64,000 bases of DNA from Saprospiraceae bacterium (GTDB lineage Bacteria; Bacteroidota; Bacteroidia; Chitinophagales; Saprospiraceae), in NCBI GenBank assembly GCA_016722295.1, contig JADKGL010000026.1, forward strand, positions 62,001 to 126,000, read 5' to 3'. The position numbers were made by a program, and so were the translations under genes. Below the pieces are notes generated by a model. That model saw only the letters and a program-made list of their open reading frames with translations. It was not told the origin of the DNA and did no database searches. This document shows, piece after piece, positions 35,134-44,744 of the stretch (positions are counted from its first letter, which is position 1; the number at the start of each line of letters is the position of its first letter).

Positions 35134-37575
35134 TTAATATGCAAAGACTCTTTTTACTCTCGAAGAAATTCCTGTAAGAATCTCATAGGGAATAGTATGA
35201 CAACATTCTGACAACTCTTGCAAATCAGCATTTTTGCCAAATATTTCTATCTCCATGCCTTCTTCAATCTGACCTGCCTCACTAATGTCCACCATACAAA
35301 AATCCATGCATACCACTCCGATCAATGGAACGAATTTTCCATTTATAAAAAATTTATATTTGCTAAGATGTAGATTTCTTGGGATGCCATCCGAATAGCC
35401 AATGCTCAAAATCGCAATCGTGCCACCTTGCTCCAATTTTCCTGACTGATTGTAACTTATTGTATCTGTAGATTGAAGAGATTTAATCTGCAACACTTTC
35501 GCATTAAGGCTGTGTACTCTTTCCAATCCAAGTATATTATTCTCCATACCAATGCCATACATTCCGATTCCAAATCGCACCATATCATATTGGAATTCTT
35601 TTCTTTTTTGGAATCTTAGAATTCCATTACTATTCAATAAATGCAACATTGGTGAATATCCTATTTCATTGATAATTTGCCTTGAGATGTCTTTAAATCT
35701 CTTGTTTTGTTGTTCTGAAAAAGTATCAAATCTTGCATTGTCACTTCCCGCTAAATGTGAAAAAATACTTTTCACTACGATGTTTTTCTTCTTCGAGAGC
35801 CATGCAATTAATGCATCTATATCTTCCGGCATAAAGCCCAACCGATGCATACCAGTATCAATTTTTAAATGTATGTATAATGTCTCTCCAATAGGAAGCT
35901 CTTTATCTATTCTTTGACATTGATGCAGTGAATATAACTCTGGCTCAAGTTTATGATCTGACATCAATCCAAAATCACAACTTCCTGTATTCATGACCAT
36001 AATCGGTGTTTGAATACCTTTATTTCTCAATAATATACCTTCATCAGCGTAGGCTACACCAAAATAATCTACTTGTTTTTTTTCTAAAAACTGCGCGATC
36101 TCATAATGTCCAGAGCCATAGGCCGCGGCTTTTACGATGGCCATTATTTTTGTTTCAGAATGCAGCAATGATTTTAGTTTAACAAAATTATTTTCTAATG
36201 CTTTGGTATCGATTTCAAGAAATGCATCATGTTGTGACGCTGAATATTCATTTACGAATTTTTCAAGACCAAACTTTCTAGCTCCTTTGATAAGGATTAA
36301 TTCATTTTGAAATTTTACAAGATGTAAATGTGAAAGAAATTCTTCTGTAGTAAAAAAATGGAATTGTGTTATTTCTTGTGAAAGATAAGATTGAATTTTT
36401 TGGATTTGTGATCCAATGCTTACTAGTTTTTTTATATTATATTTAGTGATTAAATTTTTTAGAAGTGTGAATAAATTCTCATCGTGTTCAATTGCGGGAA
36501 AATCACTTATGACTAAACAGCGAGATTGTATAATATTTTGTTGATCCAAAAATCGAAAAGCGAGTTCCAAGCTTTTTACATCTAAGCTATAACTATCATT
36601 GATGAGTGTACATTGTCGCAATCCTTCCTTCACTTCTAGCCTCATAGGCAAATTATGAAATCCATCTAAAGATGTCTGAATAAAATTTGGTTCAACTTCT
36701 AGCAACAATGCAGTGCATACTGCGATCAAAGCATTCTCTATTGATATTTGATCTATAAAAGGAAAATTAAATTCATATAATTTATGAGCAAAAACAAATT
36801 GAATTTTTGTATTGGATTTATGATATACCTTCGAAACAATGTGAAAACTACTTTCTTGAACGTCACCTATTGAATATATCTTTCCTCTAATTGAATTTTT
36901 TAATTCAAGAGTATCATGTATGATGATGCTTTTTGCATTCTGAAATAAGCGTAATTTCTCTTCTAGTTTTTGTTCTTGTGATACAAATCCTGATTGATGC
37001 GCATCACCTAACGAAGTAAAAACTCCTATTGTAGGTTGAATCATTTTTTCCAACGTAGACATTTCATTTATTGTAGAAATGCCTGCTTCAAAAATACCTA
37101 TCTCGTGTTGCTCATTCAATTCTAATATTGCGAGTGAAACACCGATTTGTGAATTATAACTTTTTGGATTTTTACAGACTTGAAATTTATTGGATAATAT
37201 CGTTGCCAACCATTCTTTGACTATCGTCTTGCCATTGCTTCCAGTGATTCCTATGATTGGAATATGAAATCGACTTCTATGGAAAGCTGCAAACTTTTGT
37301 AATGCTTGTAGAACATCTGATACTAGTATAAAACAACATTCTTTTGTCGATTGAAATGAAGGGTCAGAAACTAAAAATAGTTTGACTCCTTTTTGAATTA
37401 GCTCTGGAATATATTGGTGCCCATCACTATGGCTTCCTTTTAAACAAACAAAGAAAGTTCGTTCTGGAATTAAAATGTGCCTGCTGTCTATCTCAATTCT
37501 ATCTATGATTTGATCGCGATGTGAATCCAATTCGATTGAAAAAAAAGTCGCAATGTCTTGAATTCTATATTGCAT
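35134..37575 (-). CDS. Bifunctional MurF (UDP-MurNAc-tripeptide:D-Ala-D-Ala ligase) / alanine racemase
   Basis: 813 aa fusion. The N-terminal half is a Mur ligase with ATP P-loop GITGSNGKT (110-117) and NSQIGVSLAILELN. The C-terminal half starts at LEIDTKALENNF and carries the PLP-lysine motif IVKAAAYGSGH (Lys about 482), with HLKIDTGMHRLGF, GIGMYGI and IGVVCMDFCMVDIS, all alanine racemase signatures. The protein makes D-Ala and adds D-Ala-D-Ala to the peptidoglycan precursor. The fusion is common in Bacteroidota. Operon partners purD and cyanophycinase lie upstream, separated by 7 and 2 bases. Confidence 0.95.
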   Translation of the reverse strand: MQYRIQDIATFFSIELDSHRDQIIDRIEIDSRHILIPERTFFVCLKGSHSDGHQYIPELIQKGVKLFLVSDPSFQSTKECCFILVSDVLQALQKFAAFHRSRFHIPIIGITGSNGKTIVKEWLATILSNKFQVCKNPKSYNSQIGVSLAILELNEQHEIGIFEAGISTINEMSTLEKMIQPTIGVFTSLGDAHQSGFVSQEQKLEEKLRLFQNAKSIIIHDTLELKNSIRGKIYSIGDVQESSFHIVSKVYHKSNTKIQFVFAHKLYEFNFPFIDQISIENALIAVCTALLLEVEPNFIQTSLDGFHNLPMRLEVKEGLRQCTLINDSYSLDVKSLELAFRFLDQQNIIQSRCLVISDFPAIEHDENLFTLLKNLITKYNIKKLVSIGSQIQKIQSYLSQEITQFHFFTTEEFLSHLHLVKFQNELILIKGARKFGLEKFVNEYSASQHDAFLEIDTKALENNFVKLKSLLHSETKIMAIVKAAAYGSGHYEIAQFLEKKQVDYFGVAYADEGILLRNKGIQTPIMVMNTGSCDFGLMSDHKLEPELYSLHQCQRIDKELPIGETLYIHLKIDTGMHRLGFMPEDIDALIAWLSKKKNIVVKSIFSHLAGSDNARFDTFSEQQNKRFKDISRQIINEIGYSPMLHLLNSNGILRFQKRKEFQYDMVRFGIGMYGIGMENNILGLERVHSLNAKVLQIKSLQSTDTISYNQSGKLEQGGTIAILSIGYSDGIPRNLHLSKYKFFINGKFVPLIGVVCMDFCMVDISEAGQIEEGMEIEIFGKNADLQELSECCHTIPYEILTGISSRVKRVFAY

Positions 37576-37582
37576 AACTATA

Positions 37583-38872
37583 TTAGTTTACATCAAACCC
37601 AATATCCCTTCTATAATATTTCCCTTCGTATTGTATTTCTGTAGCAAGATGTCGACAGCGCTGTAGTGCAATCTCTTTACTTTGTCCCATAGCTGAAATA
37701 GCCAATACACGACCTCCATTACTCACTAATGTATTACTTTCAACTTTTGTGCCACAGTGAAATACTGTAACATTTGGATCATCCATTGAGGGAATAAGTA
37801 ATTTTTTAGATTTTTCAAAATCTTCTGGATAGCCTCCACTTGCTAATATAATTGTAGTGCAATAATTTGGATTTATTTTCATCTCTGCACTCTCTAATTG
37901 ATGAGATCGACAGCGCAAAAATAAATCTAGTAGATCTGAATCAATCCTTGAGAAGACTGACTCTGATTCTGGATCTCCCATTCGAACATTATATTCGATT
38001 ACAAATGGTTCTCCATCTACAACGATCAATCCAAAAAATAAAAATCCACAATAATCAATTTTTTCTTTTTTCAATCCCTGTATTGTGGGTTCAATGATTT
38101 TTGAAATAACTTTTTCCTTCAATTCATCATTAAAAAATGAAACTGGAGAAATAGCACCCATTCCACCAGTATTCAATCCTGTATCTCCTTCTCCAATTCT
38201 TTTATAATCTTTCGCTTCTGGCAGCAAAACATAATCTTCGCCATCTGTCAAAACAAATACTGAAAACTCGATACCTTTTAAAAATTCTTCAATCACAACC
38301 AGCTTTGATGCTGAGCCAAATTTTCCTTGAAGCATTTTTTCTAATTCCTTTTTTGCTTCTGCTTTTTCTTGACAAATTAAGACACCTTTTCCGGCTGCCA
38401 ATCCATCTGCTTTCAATACGATTGGAATATTCAATTGATCAATAAACTGTATTCCTTCTTGTAGATTTTCGATTGTAAATTTTTGATATGCTGCAGTTGG
38501 AATTTGATGTCTTTGCATAAATTCTTTTGCAAAGTTTTTACTGCTTTCCAGCTGAGCGGCAAACTGTTTTGGGCCGATTAAAATTGGAGCGTCTTCACCC
38601 ATTTTAGCTAGAATAAAATCCATAAGTCCTTCTGCTAATGGCGCCTCTGGACCACAAATTACGATATGAATTTTATGATTATGAATATGATCAATGATTG
38701 CTGTAAAATCTTGAATGGATGAAGTCAAAAGTTTGGCAAATGTGGCAATTCCCGGATTGCCCGGTAACGCAAAAATCTGATGCGGCAATTGACTTTTTGA
38801 AATCGATTTTGCGATCGCATGTTCTCTTCCACCTGAACCAATGATTAGTATATTAAACATCTTTTCTTTCAA
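37583..38872 (-). CDS. purD: Phosphoribosylamine-glycine ligase
   Basis: 429 aa. FNILIIGSGGREHAIAKSI at the N-terminus, the ATP-grasp region IVLKADGLAAGKGVLICQ, GGMGAISPVSFF and LFFGLIVVDGEPFVIEYNVRMGDPE are GARS signatures. Catalyses the second step of de novo purine synthesis, joining glycine to phosphoribosylamine with ATP. An internal ATG four codons in (MFNILII) may be the true start, giving standard length. Between cyanophycinase and murF/alr in one operon. Confidence 0.95.
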   Translation of the reverse strand: MKEKMFNILIIGSGGREHAIAKSISKSQLPHQIFALPGNPGIATFAKLLTSSIQDFTAIIDHIHNHKIHIVICGPEAPLAEGLMDFILAKMGEDAPILIGPKQFAAQLESSKNFAKEFMQRHQIPTAAYQKFTIENLQEGIQFIDQLNIPIVLKADGLAAGKGVLICQEKAEAKKELEKMLQGKFGSASKLVVIEEFLKGIEFSVFVLTDGEDYVLLPEAKDYKRIGEGDTGLNTGGMGAISPVSFFNDELKEKVISKIIEPTIQGLKKEKIDYCGFLFFGLIVVDGEPFVIEYNVRMGDPESESVFSRIDSDLLDLFLRCRSHQLESAEMKINPNYCTTIILASGGYPEDFEKSKKLLIPSMDDPNVTVFHCGTKVESNTLVSNGGRVLAISAMGQSKEIALQRCRHLATEIQYEGKYYRRDIGFDVN

Positions 38873-38874
38873 TT

Positions 38875-39753
38875 TTATGAATGCGACATCATGACATCCA
38901 TAGCAGCTTCCAAAGGTAATATTTTTAAACTTCTTTCTCGAATCTTAAATCGATCGCCAATAGCCAATACATGCGTTGTAAGATTTGATAAAGACATTGG
39001 TGTGCCTTTCGAAAGTTCACCATATCGATTATGATTCAATTGCCTTGGATCAAACAAAACTACCATGCCTGAACCAATCACTTCGCAATCATTCCCTTTT
39101 TTAATCACTAAGCCTGTATCTTCTGCTAATCCAATACCCAATAAGTTTGGAAATTTTGCAACCGCTTCGGCCAATCTTCCAAAACGGCCACGTTGAATAA
39201 AATGCGTATCTATGATCGCAGATTCCAAATATCCCATGCCTTGACCCATTTTAACACTTCCCTTCCACATAGCGTCTGCGATACCTCCACCGGCAATCAT
39301 TTCCTTTGACATTGACATAGCTCCTGCACTCGTTCCAGCCAATACAAAATCACTTTGTGTAAGTTTGTCTGTCAATAATTCATGCATTTTCGTGTGTCCT
39401 ATGTATTTAACAATTTTTGATTGATCTCCGCCCGAAAACATGACACAATCTGCTTTCGATACGATTTCCATATTCTTTTTTGCTTCTGCTTCTGACTTTT
39501 TACGAATATCCATTATCGTAATATTCTCACATTGCAATGCATTAAATGCTTTTTGATAATTTTCTCCTACTTCGACAGGTATGCTTGATGCTGAAGTTAT
39601 GACGACGATATTACTCTTTTGTCCTCCAGCTTCTTTTACAACACGAGCTAAAATCCCAGCTTTCACAAAATTTAGCGTATACATCTCATTTGGCCCCATG
39701 CCTTTATCCTCATTTCCTCCAATGGGTATAAGGCAGCCTTTCAATTCTACCAT
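38875..39753 (-). CDS. Cyanophycinase-like serine peptidase
   Basis: 292 aa of peptidase family S51. GGNEDKGMG near the N-terminus, VMFSGGDQSKIVKYIG in the middle, and LAGTSAGAMSMSKEM with the nucleophile serine in GTSAGA, then IIDTHFIQRGRFGRLAEAV, match bacterial cyanophycinase. The enzyme hydrolyses the arginyl-aspartate polymer to beta-Asp-Arg dipeptides. No cyanophycin synthetase is in the window, so the substrate may be imported or other beta-aspartyl peptides. Two bases before purD, with its own promoter element. Confidence 0.9.
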   Translation of the reverse strand: MVELKGCLIPIGGNEDKGMGPNEMYTLNFVKAGILARVVKEAGGQKSNIVVITSASSIPVEVGENYQKAFNALQCENITIMDIRKKSEAEAKKNMEIVSKADCVMFSGGDQSKIVKYIGHTKMHELLTDKLTQSDFVLAGTSAGAMSMSKEMIAGGGIADAMWKGSVKMGQGMGYLESAIIDTHFIQRGRFGRLAEAVAKFPNLLGIGLAEDTGLVIKKGNDCEVIGSGMVVLFDPRQLNHNRYGELSKGTPMSLSNLTTHVLAIGDRFKIRERSLKILPLEAAMDVMMSHS

Positions 39754-39772
39754 TGATTTCTATTTGACAGGG

Positions 39773-39780
39773 CAAAACTA
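39773..39780 (-). promoter_or_regulatory. -7 promoter element for the cyanophycinase-purD-murF/alr operon
   Basis: TAGTTTTG on the minus strand, exact TAnnTTTG, 20 bases before the cyanophycinase start. Confidence 0.5.
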
Positions 39781-40043
39781 TGAAGAAATTACTGAATGAA
39801 TTGAAAATCTGAAGATAATTGAGTTAAACTCGATATAATACCGATGTAAAATACACCCTAGTCGCTTATTAAACGATAAATTTGTCTACACTTCGTTACA
39901 AATCCTCAATAGAATGAAGAATGAAATGATTCAAAGGAAATGACATGGAATTATTGAAAAATAACATGAGCTTTAAATAGAAATATCCTTTTTAATGTTA
40001 ACAATGACAAATTTCAATTTAAAAATTGTGATCAAAGCTATTT

Positions 40044-40763
40044 TTATTCAACTCGGTAGGTGACCTTTGAAAGATCAAAAATTTCTATTTCTAATGGAAT
40101 AATCTCCTCTTTATTATTTTTCTCTAAATATTCAAAAAATAATTCTTTTGACCATAACACTGCTCCAAAACTTCTAAGATGTGGTGTGTCTTGTTGGCAA
40201 TCAATCAATGTTATACCCATTTTTTCTGCCCATGTTACGAAATGAATAAATCCAAATTTTGATGCATTTGGTACTTTTGCAAACATACTTTCTCCACAGA
40301 ATAAATTGCCTATGATCAAACCATATAATCCGCCGATCAATTCATTTTGTTCATCCCAAACTTCTACACTATGTGCATATTTCAACTCATGTAATTGCAT
40401 AAATGAATCGATCACTTTTGTGTGCAACCAAGTGCCATTTTGACCTTTTCGTTTTATTTTTGAACAAGATTTTATGACAGTCTCAAAATCTGTATTTATA
40501 CTAACTCTCCAATTGGATTTATGGAGCAAGGATCTCATACTATGTGAAATCTTTAGCTGTTTTGGTTCAATCACTAATCTTGGACTAATACACCACCATA
40601 AAATGGGCTCTTTGTTTGAAAACCAAGGGAAAATGCCATTTTGATATGCCAATAACATTCGTTCAGGTGAAAGGTCTCCTCCTATTCCTAGCAAACCATC
40701 TTTTTCCGCAAACTTTGGGTGTGGAAATACAATCTCGTGTTCCGAAATATGAAACACTGGCAT
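40044..40763 (-). CDS. aat: Leucyl/phenylalanyl-tRNA-protein transferase
   Basis: 239 aa. FPHPKFAEKDGLLGIGGDLSPERMLLAYQNGIFPWFSNKEPILWW, SPRLVI, AHSVEVWDEQNELIGGLYGLIIGNLFCGESMF and FVTWAEKMGITLIDCQQDTPHLRSFGA are textbook Aat segments. It adds Leu/Phe to N-terminal Lys/Arg (N-end rule tagging). Immediately downstream of clpS (7 bases), which delivers N-degron substrates to ClpAP, so the pair forms one functional module. Confidence 0.96.
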   Translation of the reverse strand: MPVFHISEHEIVFPHPKFAEKDGLLGIGGDLSPERMLLAYQNGIFPWFSNKEPILWWCISPRLVIEPKQLKISHSMRSLLHKSNWRVSINTDFETVIKSCSKIKRKGQNGTWLHTKVIDSFMQLHELKYAHSVEVWDEQNELIGGLYGLIIGNLFCGESMFAKVPNASKFGFIHFVTWAEKMGITLIDCQQDTPHLRSFGAVLWSKELFFEYLEKNNKEEIIPLEIEIFDLSKVTYRVE

Positions 40764-40770
40764 TTGTTTT

Positions 40771-41073
40771 TTATACTTTTATGCCTTCGATCACTGCTGA
40801 TAAGCCTCGATCACATAATGCATCTTTCATTGGGTGTAATACTTCGAAAGTAGATGTTTTTACAATTGCTTTGCCTTTAAAATGAACCAATAATGAAAGT
40901 TGTTCTGCTTGCTCTGGTGTATGTTTACAAACATCTATAAAACTTTCAATTACCCAATCGAATGTATTATAATCATCATTATAAACGATTAATTCACTCA
41001 ATTCGCCAATGCTATCTTCAAGTAAGACATCATCTTCTATGTTTTGCCAAGGTTGATTTACAGAATTAGACAT
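40771..41073 (-). CDS. clpS: ATP-dependent Clp protease adaptor ClpS
   Basis: 100 aa. LIVYNDDYNTFDWVIESFIDVCKHTPEQAEQLSLLVHFKGKAIV is the ClpS core, with the N-degron-binding Asn-Asp (YNDDYNTF) and the H-x-x-G-K region. It docks on ClpA/ClpC-type N-domains and delivers proteins with bulky N-terminal residues. It sits between the peroxiredoxin gene (14 bases upstream) and aat. Confidence 0.95.
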   Translation of the reverse strand: MSNSVNQPWQNIEDDVLLEDSIGELSELIVYNDDYNTFDWVIESFIDVCKHTPEQAEQLSLLVHFKGKAIVKTSTFEVLHPMKDALCDRGLSAVIEGIKV

Positions 41074-41087
41074 ACGATTCTTTAATT

Positions 41088-41573
41088 TTATAGGTTCAAT
41101 TTAGCTAATGCATCATTTGCTGCCTCGAAATTAGGTAAATTTCCTGCAACATCCAAAATTTCTGAATATTTTAGTATTCCTTCTTTGTCTATTATAAAGA
41201 CAGATCTTTTTGATACACCTTTTAAACCAAAAGCCCAGTCTTCTTGTAGGCAATCATAAGCTTTAGACACAACTTTATTAAAATCAGATAATAGCGGAAA
41301 CGATAAATTATTTTCTTCTTTAAATTTTGCCAAAGTGAATGGTGAATCAACCGAAATTCCAAGAATTTCTGCATTCAATTTCTGATAATTTGCTATATCA
41401 TCGCGCATTATACACATTTCTTTGGTACATACTCCTGTAAAAGCAAATGGAAAAAACAATAAGATCACATTTTTACCATGATAATCTGATAACTGAATTT
41501 CTTTTTTATCGGTATTAAGCAAGGTAAAAGAAGGAGCTTTATGACCTAGTTGTAATATTGACATGCGTTTTTT
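41088..41573 (-). CDS. Peroxiredoxin (AhpC/TSA family, redoxin)
   Basis: About 161 aa from the ATG at 41573 (MSILQLGHKAPSF). The longer frame to 41663 is not preferred, because a TAnnTTTG element lies at 41585-41592. The redox site is FPFAFTGVCTKEMC (peroxidatic Cys in VCTKEMC), followed by GISVDSPFTLAKFKEENNLSFPLLSDF and a C-terminal IDKEGILKYSEIL, typical of AhpE/BCP-type peroxiredoxins. Detoxifies peroxides. First gene of a probable operon with clpS and aat. Confidence 0.93.
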   Translation of the reverse strand, partial: KKRMSILQLGHKAPSFTLLNTDKKEIQLSDYHGKNVILLFFPFAFTGVCTKEMCIMRDDIANYQKLNAEILGISVDSPFTLAKFKEENNLSFPLLSDFNKVVSKAYDCLQEDWAFGLKGVSKRSVFIIDKEGILKYSEILDVAGNLPNFEAANDALAKLNL

Positions 41574-41584
41574 ATTTAAGCCGA

Positions 41585-41592
41585 CAAAAATA
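41585..41592 (-). promoter_or_regulatory. -7 promoter element for peroxiredoxin-clpS-aat
   Basis: TATTTTTG on the minus strand, exact TAnnTTTG, 12 bases before the preferred start at 41573. Confidence 0.5.
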
Positions 41593-41703
41593 GCTATTTT
41601 TATCAGAAATGTTACTTTTGAAAAATAATTTTTTACTTTCTGAAAAATTTCCCTTGTGTTCAAAGTTTTTTTGAAGCTTTTTCTTCTAAATTTGGCAAAA
41701 AGT

Positions 41704-42126
41704 CTACATCTCCCTACCTAATTTGAGTAGAACTGTTTCTAAATGGTCAAAATCATAAATTCCAATTGCTTCACTATGTCCTACTTCAATAAATACATAT
41801 GATGAATTCATATCATTCGAATCAAATTTTTTAAATTCAATGATTTCATCAAGTATATGTATAACTAATTTCTCATCATTTGTTATGCTAATATATCCAG
41901 CTAGTAAATCCCTTTCAATTCCTGATTGTATTATCGATTCATCCTTACTATAACCTATGAGTTGTGGTCCAAATATCCAAGATTTAATATCTTGAAGAAG
42001 ATTTTGCCTTTGTGAAGCTTCGAAATGATCTAAATTGATCCCTATAAAATCAACTTCCGCAGAAGCAAGATATCGAGCAATAGTTAAATCTTGTACTGGA
42101 AAAGCAAGGATTACTTTTTTTTGCAT
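41704..42126 (-). CDS. Small protein resembling the phosphoribosylanthranilate isomerase family (weak)
   Basis: 140 aa from the ATG at 42126 (MQKKVILAFPVQDL); the longer frame begins inside a promoter element. Segments SAEVDFIGINLDHFEASQRQ and the beta-alpha-like alternation recall part of a TIM barrel such as TrpF, but it is far too short for a complete enzyme and no catalytic Cys/Asp pair is identified. Best treated as hypothetical. Divergent from the M13 peptidase. Confidence 0.5.
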   Translation of the reverse strand: MQKKVILAFPVQDLTIARYLASAEVDFIGINLDHFEASQRQNLLQDIKSWIFGPQLIGYSKDESIIQSGIERDLLAGYISITNDEKLVIHILDEIIEFKKFDSNDMNSSYVFIEVGHSEAIGIYDFDHLETVLLKLGREM

Positions 42127-42147
42127 AATAATACTAATTCCTGAGAA

Positions 42148-42155
42148 CAAAATTA
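42148..42155 (-). promoter_or_regulatory. -7 promoter element for the 140-aa protein gene
   Basis: TAATTTTG on the minus strand, exact TAnnTTTG, 21 bases before the chosen ATG. Confidence 0.45.
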
Positions 42156-42277
42156 GTTTATTTAGATTCTAAATTAGTGTTCACATTTTGTGGAAGATCT
42201 ACTTGTACCAACATTCAAAAAATTGTTTCAATCAAACAAGATTGTTGGGATTGCTTCAATTTTACTTTTTGTTGCTT

Positions 42278-44305
42278 ATGAAATATATTTTTGTTTTAAT
42301 TTCTTTCGTGTTTACCTTTTTTGCTTGCCAAACTAAACCAAATATAAGCAATAAAGACGTGCTACTGGAGCATCGAGATACTACTGTCAATCCTGGAACT
42401 GATTTTTTTCAATACGCCAATGGTTCATGGATCAAAAAAAATGACATCCCTGCTGAAGAAAGCGCATGGGGTATAGGTAATCTTGTAGTAGATGAAATCA
42501 ATGAAAAATTGAAAAAAATCTGCCAAGATGCTGAAAATAAAGAAATTCCAAAAGGAAATTCACTTCGATTAGTCCGAGACTATTGGAAGACTGCAATGGA
42601 TTCTACTAAATGTGAGCGATTGGGCATTCAAGTCCTTCAAAATGAATTCCAACGAATTGAGTCCATCCGGAATCTCAATGAATTGGTTCAAGTCATCGGA
42701 GTACATCATCGCTATGGTGTCAATTCTTTAATGGATATGTATGTCTACAATGATTTGAAGAATAGTGAAAAAATTTCCTTATATCTTTCTCAAGGTGGTC
42801 TTGGTTTGCCCAATAGAGACTATTATTTCAACAATGATGAACAAAGCACTTCTATTCGTAAAGCTTATCCTCTTCACATCTCCAAAATGCTTGAACTTGC
42901 GGGAGAGGCCAAGTCTAATGCAGACCTCTATGCTGATCGCATCCTTGCTTTAGAAACAGTTCTTGCGCATAAATCCAAAAAGCTAGAAGATCTTCGCGAT
43001 CCTCATGCTAATTATAATGTATATACAAAAACGAAACTTTTAGGACTAAATAAAGTATTTAATTGGGATATTTGGCGAAAAGCATTACATCTGGAAATCG
43101 ATACAATAATTGTCGGTCAACCTGAATTTTTTCAAGAATTAGATAATTTATTTTCCACAGTAGATCTTGACACTTGGAAAAAATACTTAAAATGGAATTT
43201 GATTCATTCTTTTGCCTCTACGTTAAACTCCACCATCGATCAAGAAAATTTTGCATTCTATGGAAAAAAAATTCATGGAATTGAAGTTCAAAAACCAAGG
43301 TGGAAAAGAAGTCTTCGTGCAATTGAAAACTCTATGGGGGATAATCTAGGGAGAGAGTATGTAAAATATTTTTTTGGACCAAAAGAGAAGCAGCGCTATT
43401 CTGATATGGTGGAAAATGTTCGCAACACATTTGCTGAACATATAGAAACGCTAGATTGGATGAGTCCAGAAACAAAAGTAAAGGCTTTAGAAAAACTAAA
43501 AGCAATGCAGAAAAAAGTGGGATATCCCGATGAGTGGAAAGATTTTAGTAAAATGAATATCGACACCATCTCTTATTTTGAAAATGAATTGGCTTCAAGA
43601 ATCTGGTGGTTCGAATATTCTCTCAACAAAATAGGAAAACCTGCAAATCGAAAAGAGTGGTCAATGACACCACAAACTTACAATGCATATTACAGTCCTA
43701 GCAATAATGAAATCGTACTTCCTGCCGCGATTTTTGCTGTACCAGGTATGAAAGATGAATTGCTTGATGACGCTACTGTCTATGGATATGCTGGAGCCTC
43801 TACTATAGGTCATGAGATCACCCATGGATTTGATGACGAAGGTCGAAAATTTGATTTGAATGGCAATCTAAATGATTGGTGGACTGCCGCAGATGCTGCA
43901 CAATTCAATGAAAAGACTGCACGGATGGTTAAACAATTCAATGCTTATGTAGTGCTGGATAGTCTACACATCAATGGCGAAGCTACGCTCGGTGAAAACA
44001 TAGCAGATTTAGGCGGTGTCGTTCTAGGATTAGATGCATTCAAGAAAACTACCCAATACAAAGAAGGAAAAAAAATTAATGATTTGAATCCCCTACAACG
44101 ATATTTTCAAGGATATGCTTTGGGCTGGCTTGGACATTCAAGAAAAGAATATTTAGCAAATCAAATTTTGACTGACGTACATTCACCTATTTTTCTAAGA
44201 GTAAATGGCCCTTTCTCAAATGTTCCCGAATTCTATGAGGCATATCAAATAAAAACTACTGATGCTATGTATCGACCTGACAGCACAAGAATAAAAATTT
44301 GGTAA
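42278..44305 (+). CDS. M13-family metallopeptidase (neprilysin/PepO-like lipoprotein)
   Basis: 675 aa from the ATG at 42278 (MKYIFVLISFVFTFFACQ, a lipoprotein signal with the lipobox Cys in FFACQ); the frame opens 30 codons earlier without signal character. GTDFFQYANGSWIKKNDIP begins the M13 domain. The zinc site HEITH is at residues 512-516 (GHEITHGFDDEG) and the third ligand is Glu573 in ENIADLGG. The C-terminal YRPDSTRIKIW is the canonical M13 end. An envelope endopeptidase for small peptides. The truncated hemoglobin gene starts directly after the stop. Confidence 0.95.
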   Translation: MKYIFVLISFVFTFFACQTKPNISNKDVLLEHRDTTVNPGTDFFQYANGSWIKKNDIPAEESAWGIGNLVVDEINEKLKKICQDAENKEIPKGNSLRLVRDYWKTAMDSTKCERLGIQVLQNEFQRIESIRNLNELVQVIGVHHRYGVNSLMDMYVYNDLKNSEKISLYLSQGGLGLPNRDYYFNNDEQSTSIRKAYPLHISKMLELAGEAKSNADLYADRILALETVLAHKSKKLEDLRDPHANYNVYTKTKLLGLNKVFNWDIWRKALHLEIDTIIVGQPEFFQELDNLFSTVDLDTWKKYLKWNLIHSFASTLNSTIDQENFAFYGKKIHGIEVQKPRWKRSLRAIENSMGDNLGREYVKYFFGPKEKQRYSDMVENVRNTFAEHIETLDWMSPETKVKALEKLKAMQKKVGYPDEWKDFSKMNIDTISYFENELASRIWWFEYSLNKIGKPANRKEWSMTPQTYNAYYSPSNNEIVLPAAIFAVPGMKDELLDDATVYGYAGASTIGHEITHGFDDEGRKFDLNGNLNDWWTAADAAQFNEKTARMVKQFNAYVVLDSLHINGEATLGENIADLGGVVLGLDAFKKTTQYKEGKKINDLNPLQRYFQGYALGWLGHSRKEYLANQILTDVHSPIFLRVNGPFSNVPEFYEAYQIKTTDAMYRPDSTRIKIW

Positions 44306-44704
44306 ATGAAAATGAAAGATATAGAAAACAGAAAAGACATAGAATCTTTGGTCAATTCGTTTTATGATAAAGTAAAACAGAATCCAATCATTGACAAATT
44401 CTTTACTCCAGAACAGGGATTTTCCTTTGAAAGACACATTCCGATTATGTGTGATTTTTGGGAAACAATCCTACTACATCAACAAAAATATTCAGGCAGT
44501 CCTGTAGCAAAACATTTTGAAGTGGATCGCAAAATAAAAATAGACAAAACTCATTTTGATGAATGGGTTTCATTATTTTTTTCAAGTGTCGATGAAGCTT
44601 TTCAAGGAGAAGTTGCGGAAGAGGCGAAAAAGCGTGCTTCACTGATGTCACAATTGATGCTATATAAAGTCGAATATAGTCGCGACCATAATTTATTAAT
44701 GTAA
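44306..44704 (+). CDS. Group III truncated hemoglobin
   Basis: 132 aa. MKDIENRKDIESLVNSFYDKVKQNPIIDKFF, then FSFERHIPIMCDFWETILLHQ and the proximal-histidine segment KTHFDEWVSLF are typical of group III trHb (CtrHb-like), a short globin of about 130 aa. Probable oxygen or nitric oxide binding. It begins immediately after the M13 peptidase stop, so the two are co-transcribed. Short spacing to the downstream repeat region. Confidence 0.9.
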   Translation: MKMKDIENRKDIESLVNSFYDKVKQNPIIDKFFTPEQGFSFERHIPIMCDFWETILLHQQKYSGSPVAKHFEVDRKIKIDKTHFDEWVSLFFSSVDEAFQGEVAEEAKKRASLMSQLMLYKVEYSRDHNLLM

Positions 44705-44744
44705 ATAAAGCTTACTTAAAAAATATAGTGGATTTTTTTTAATC

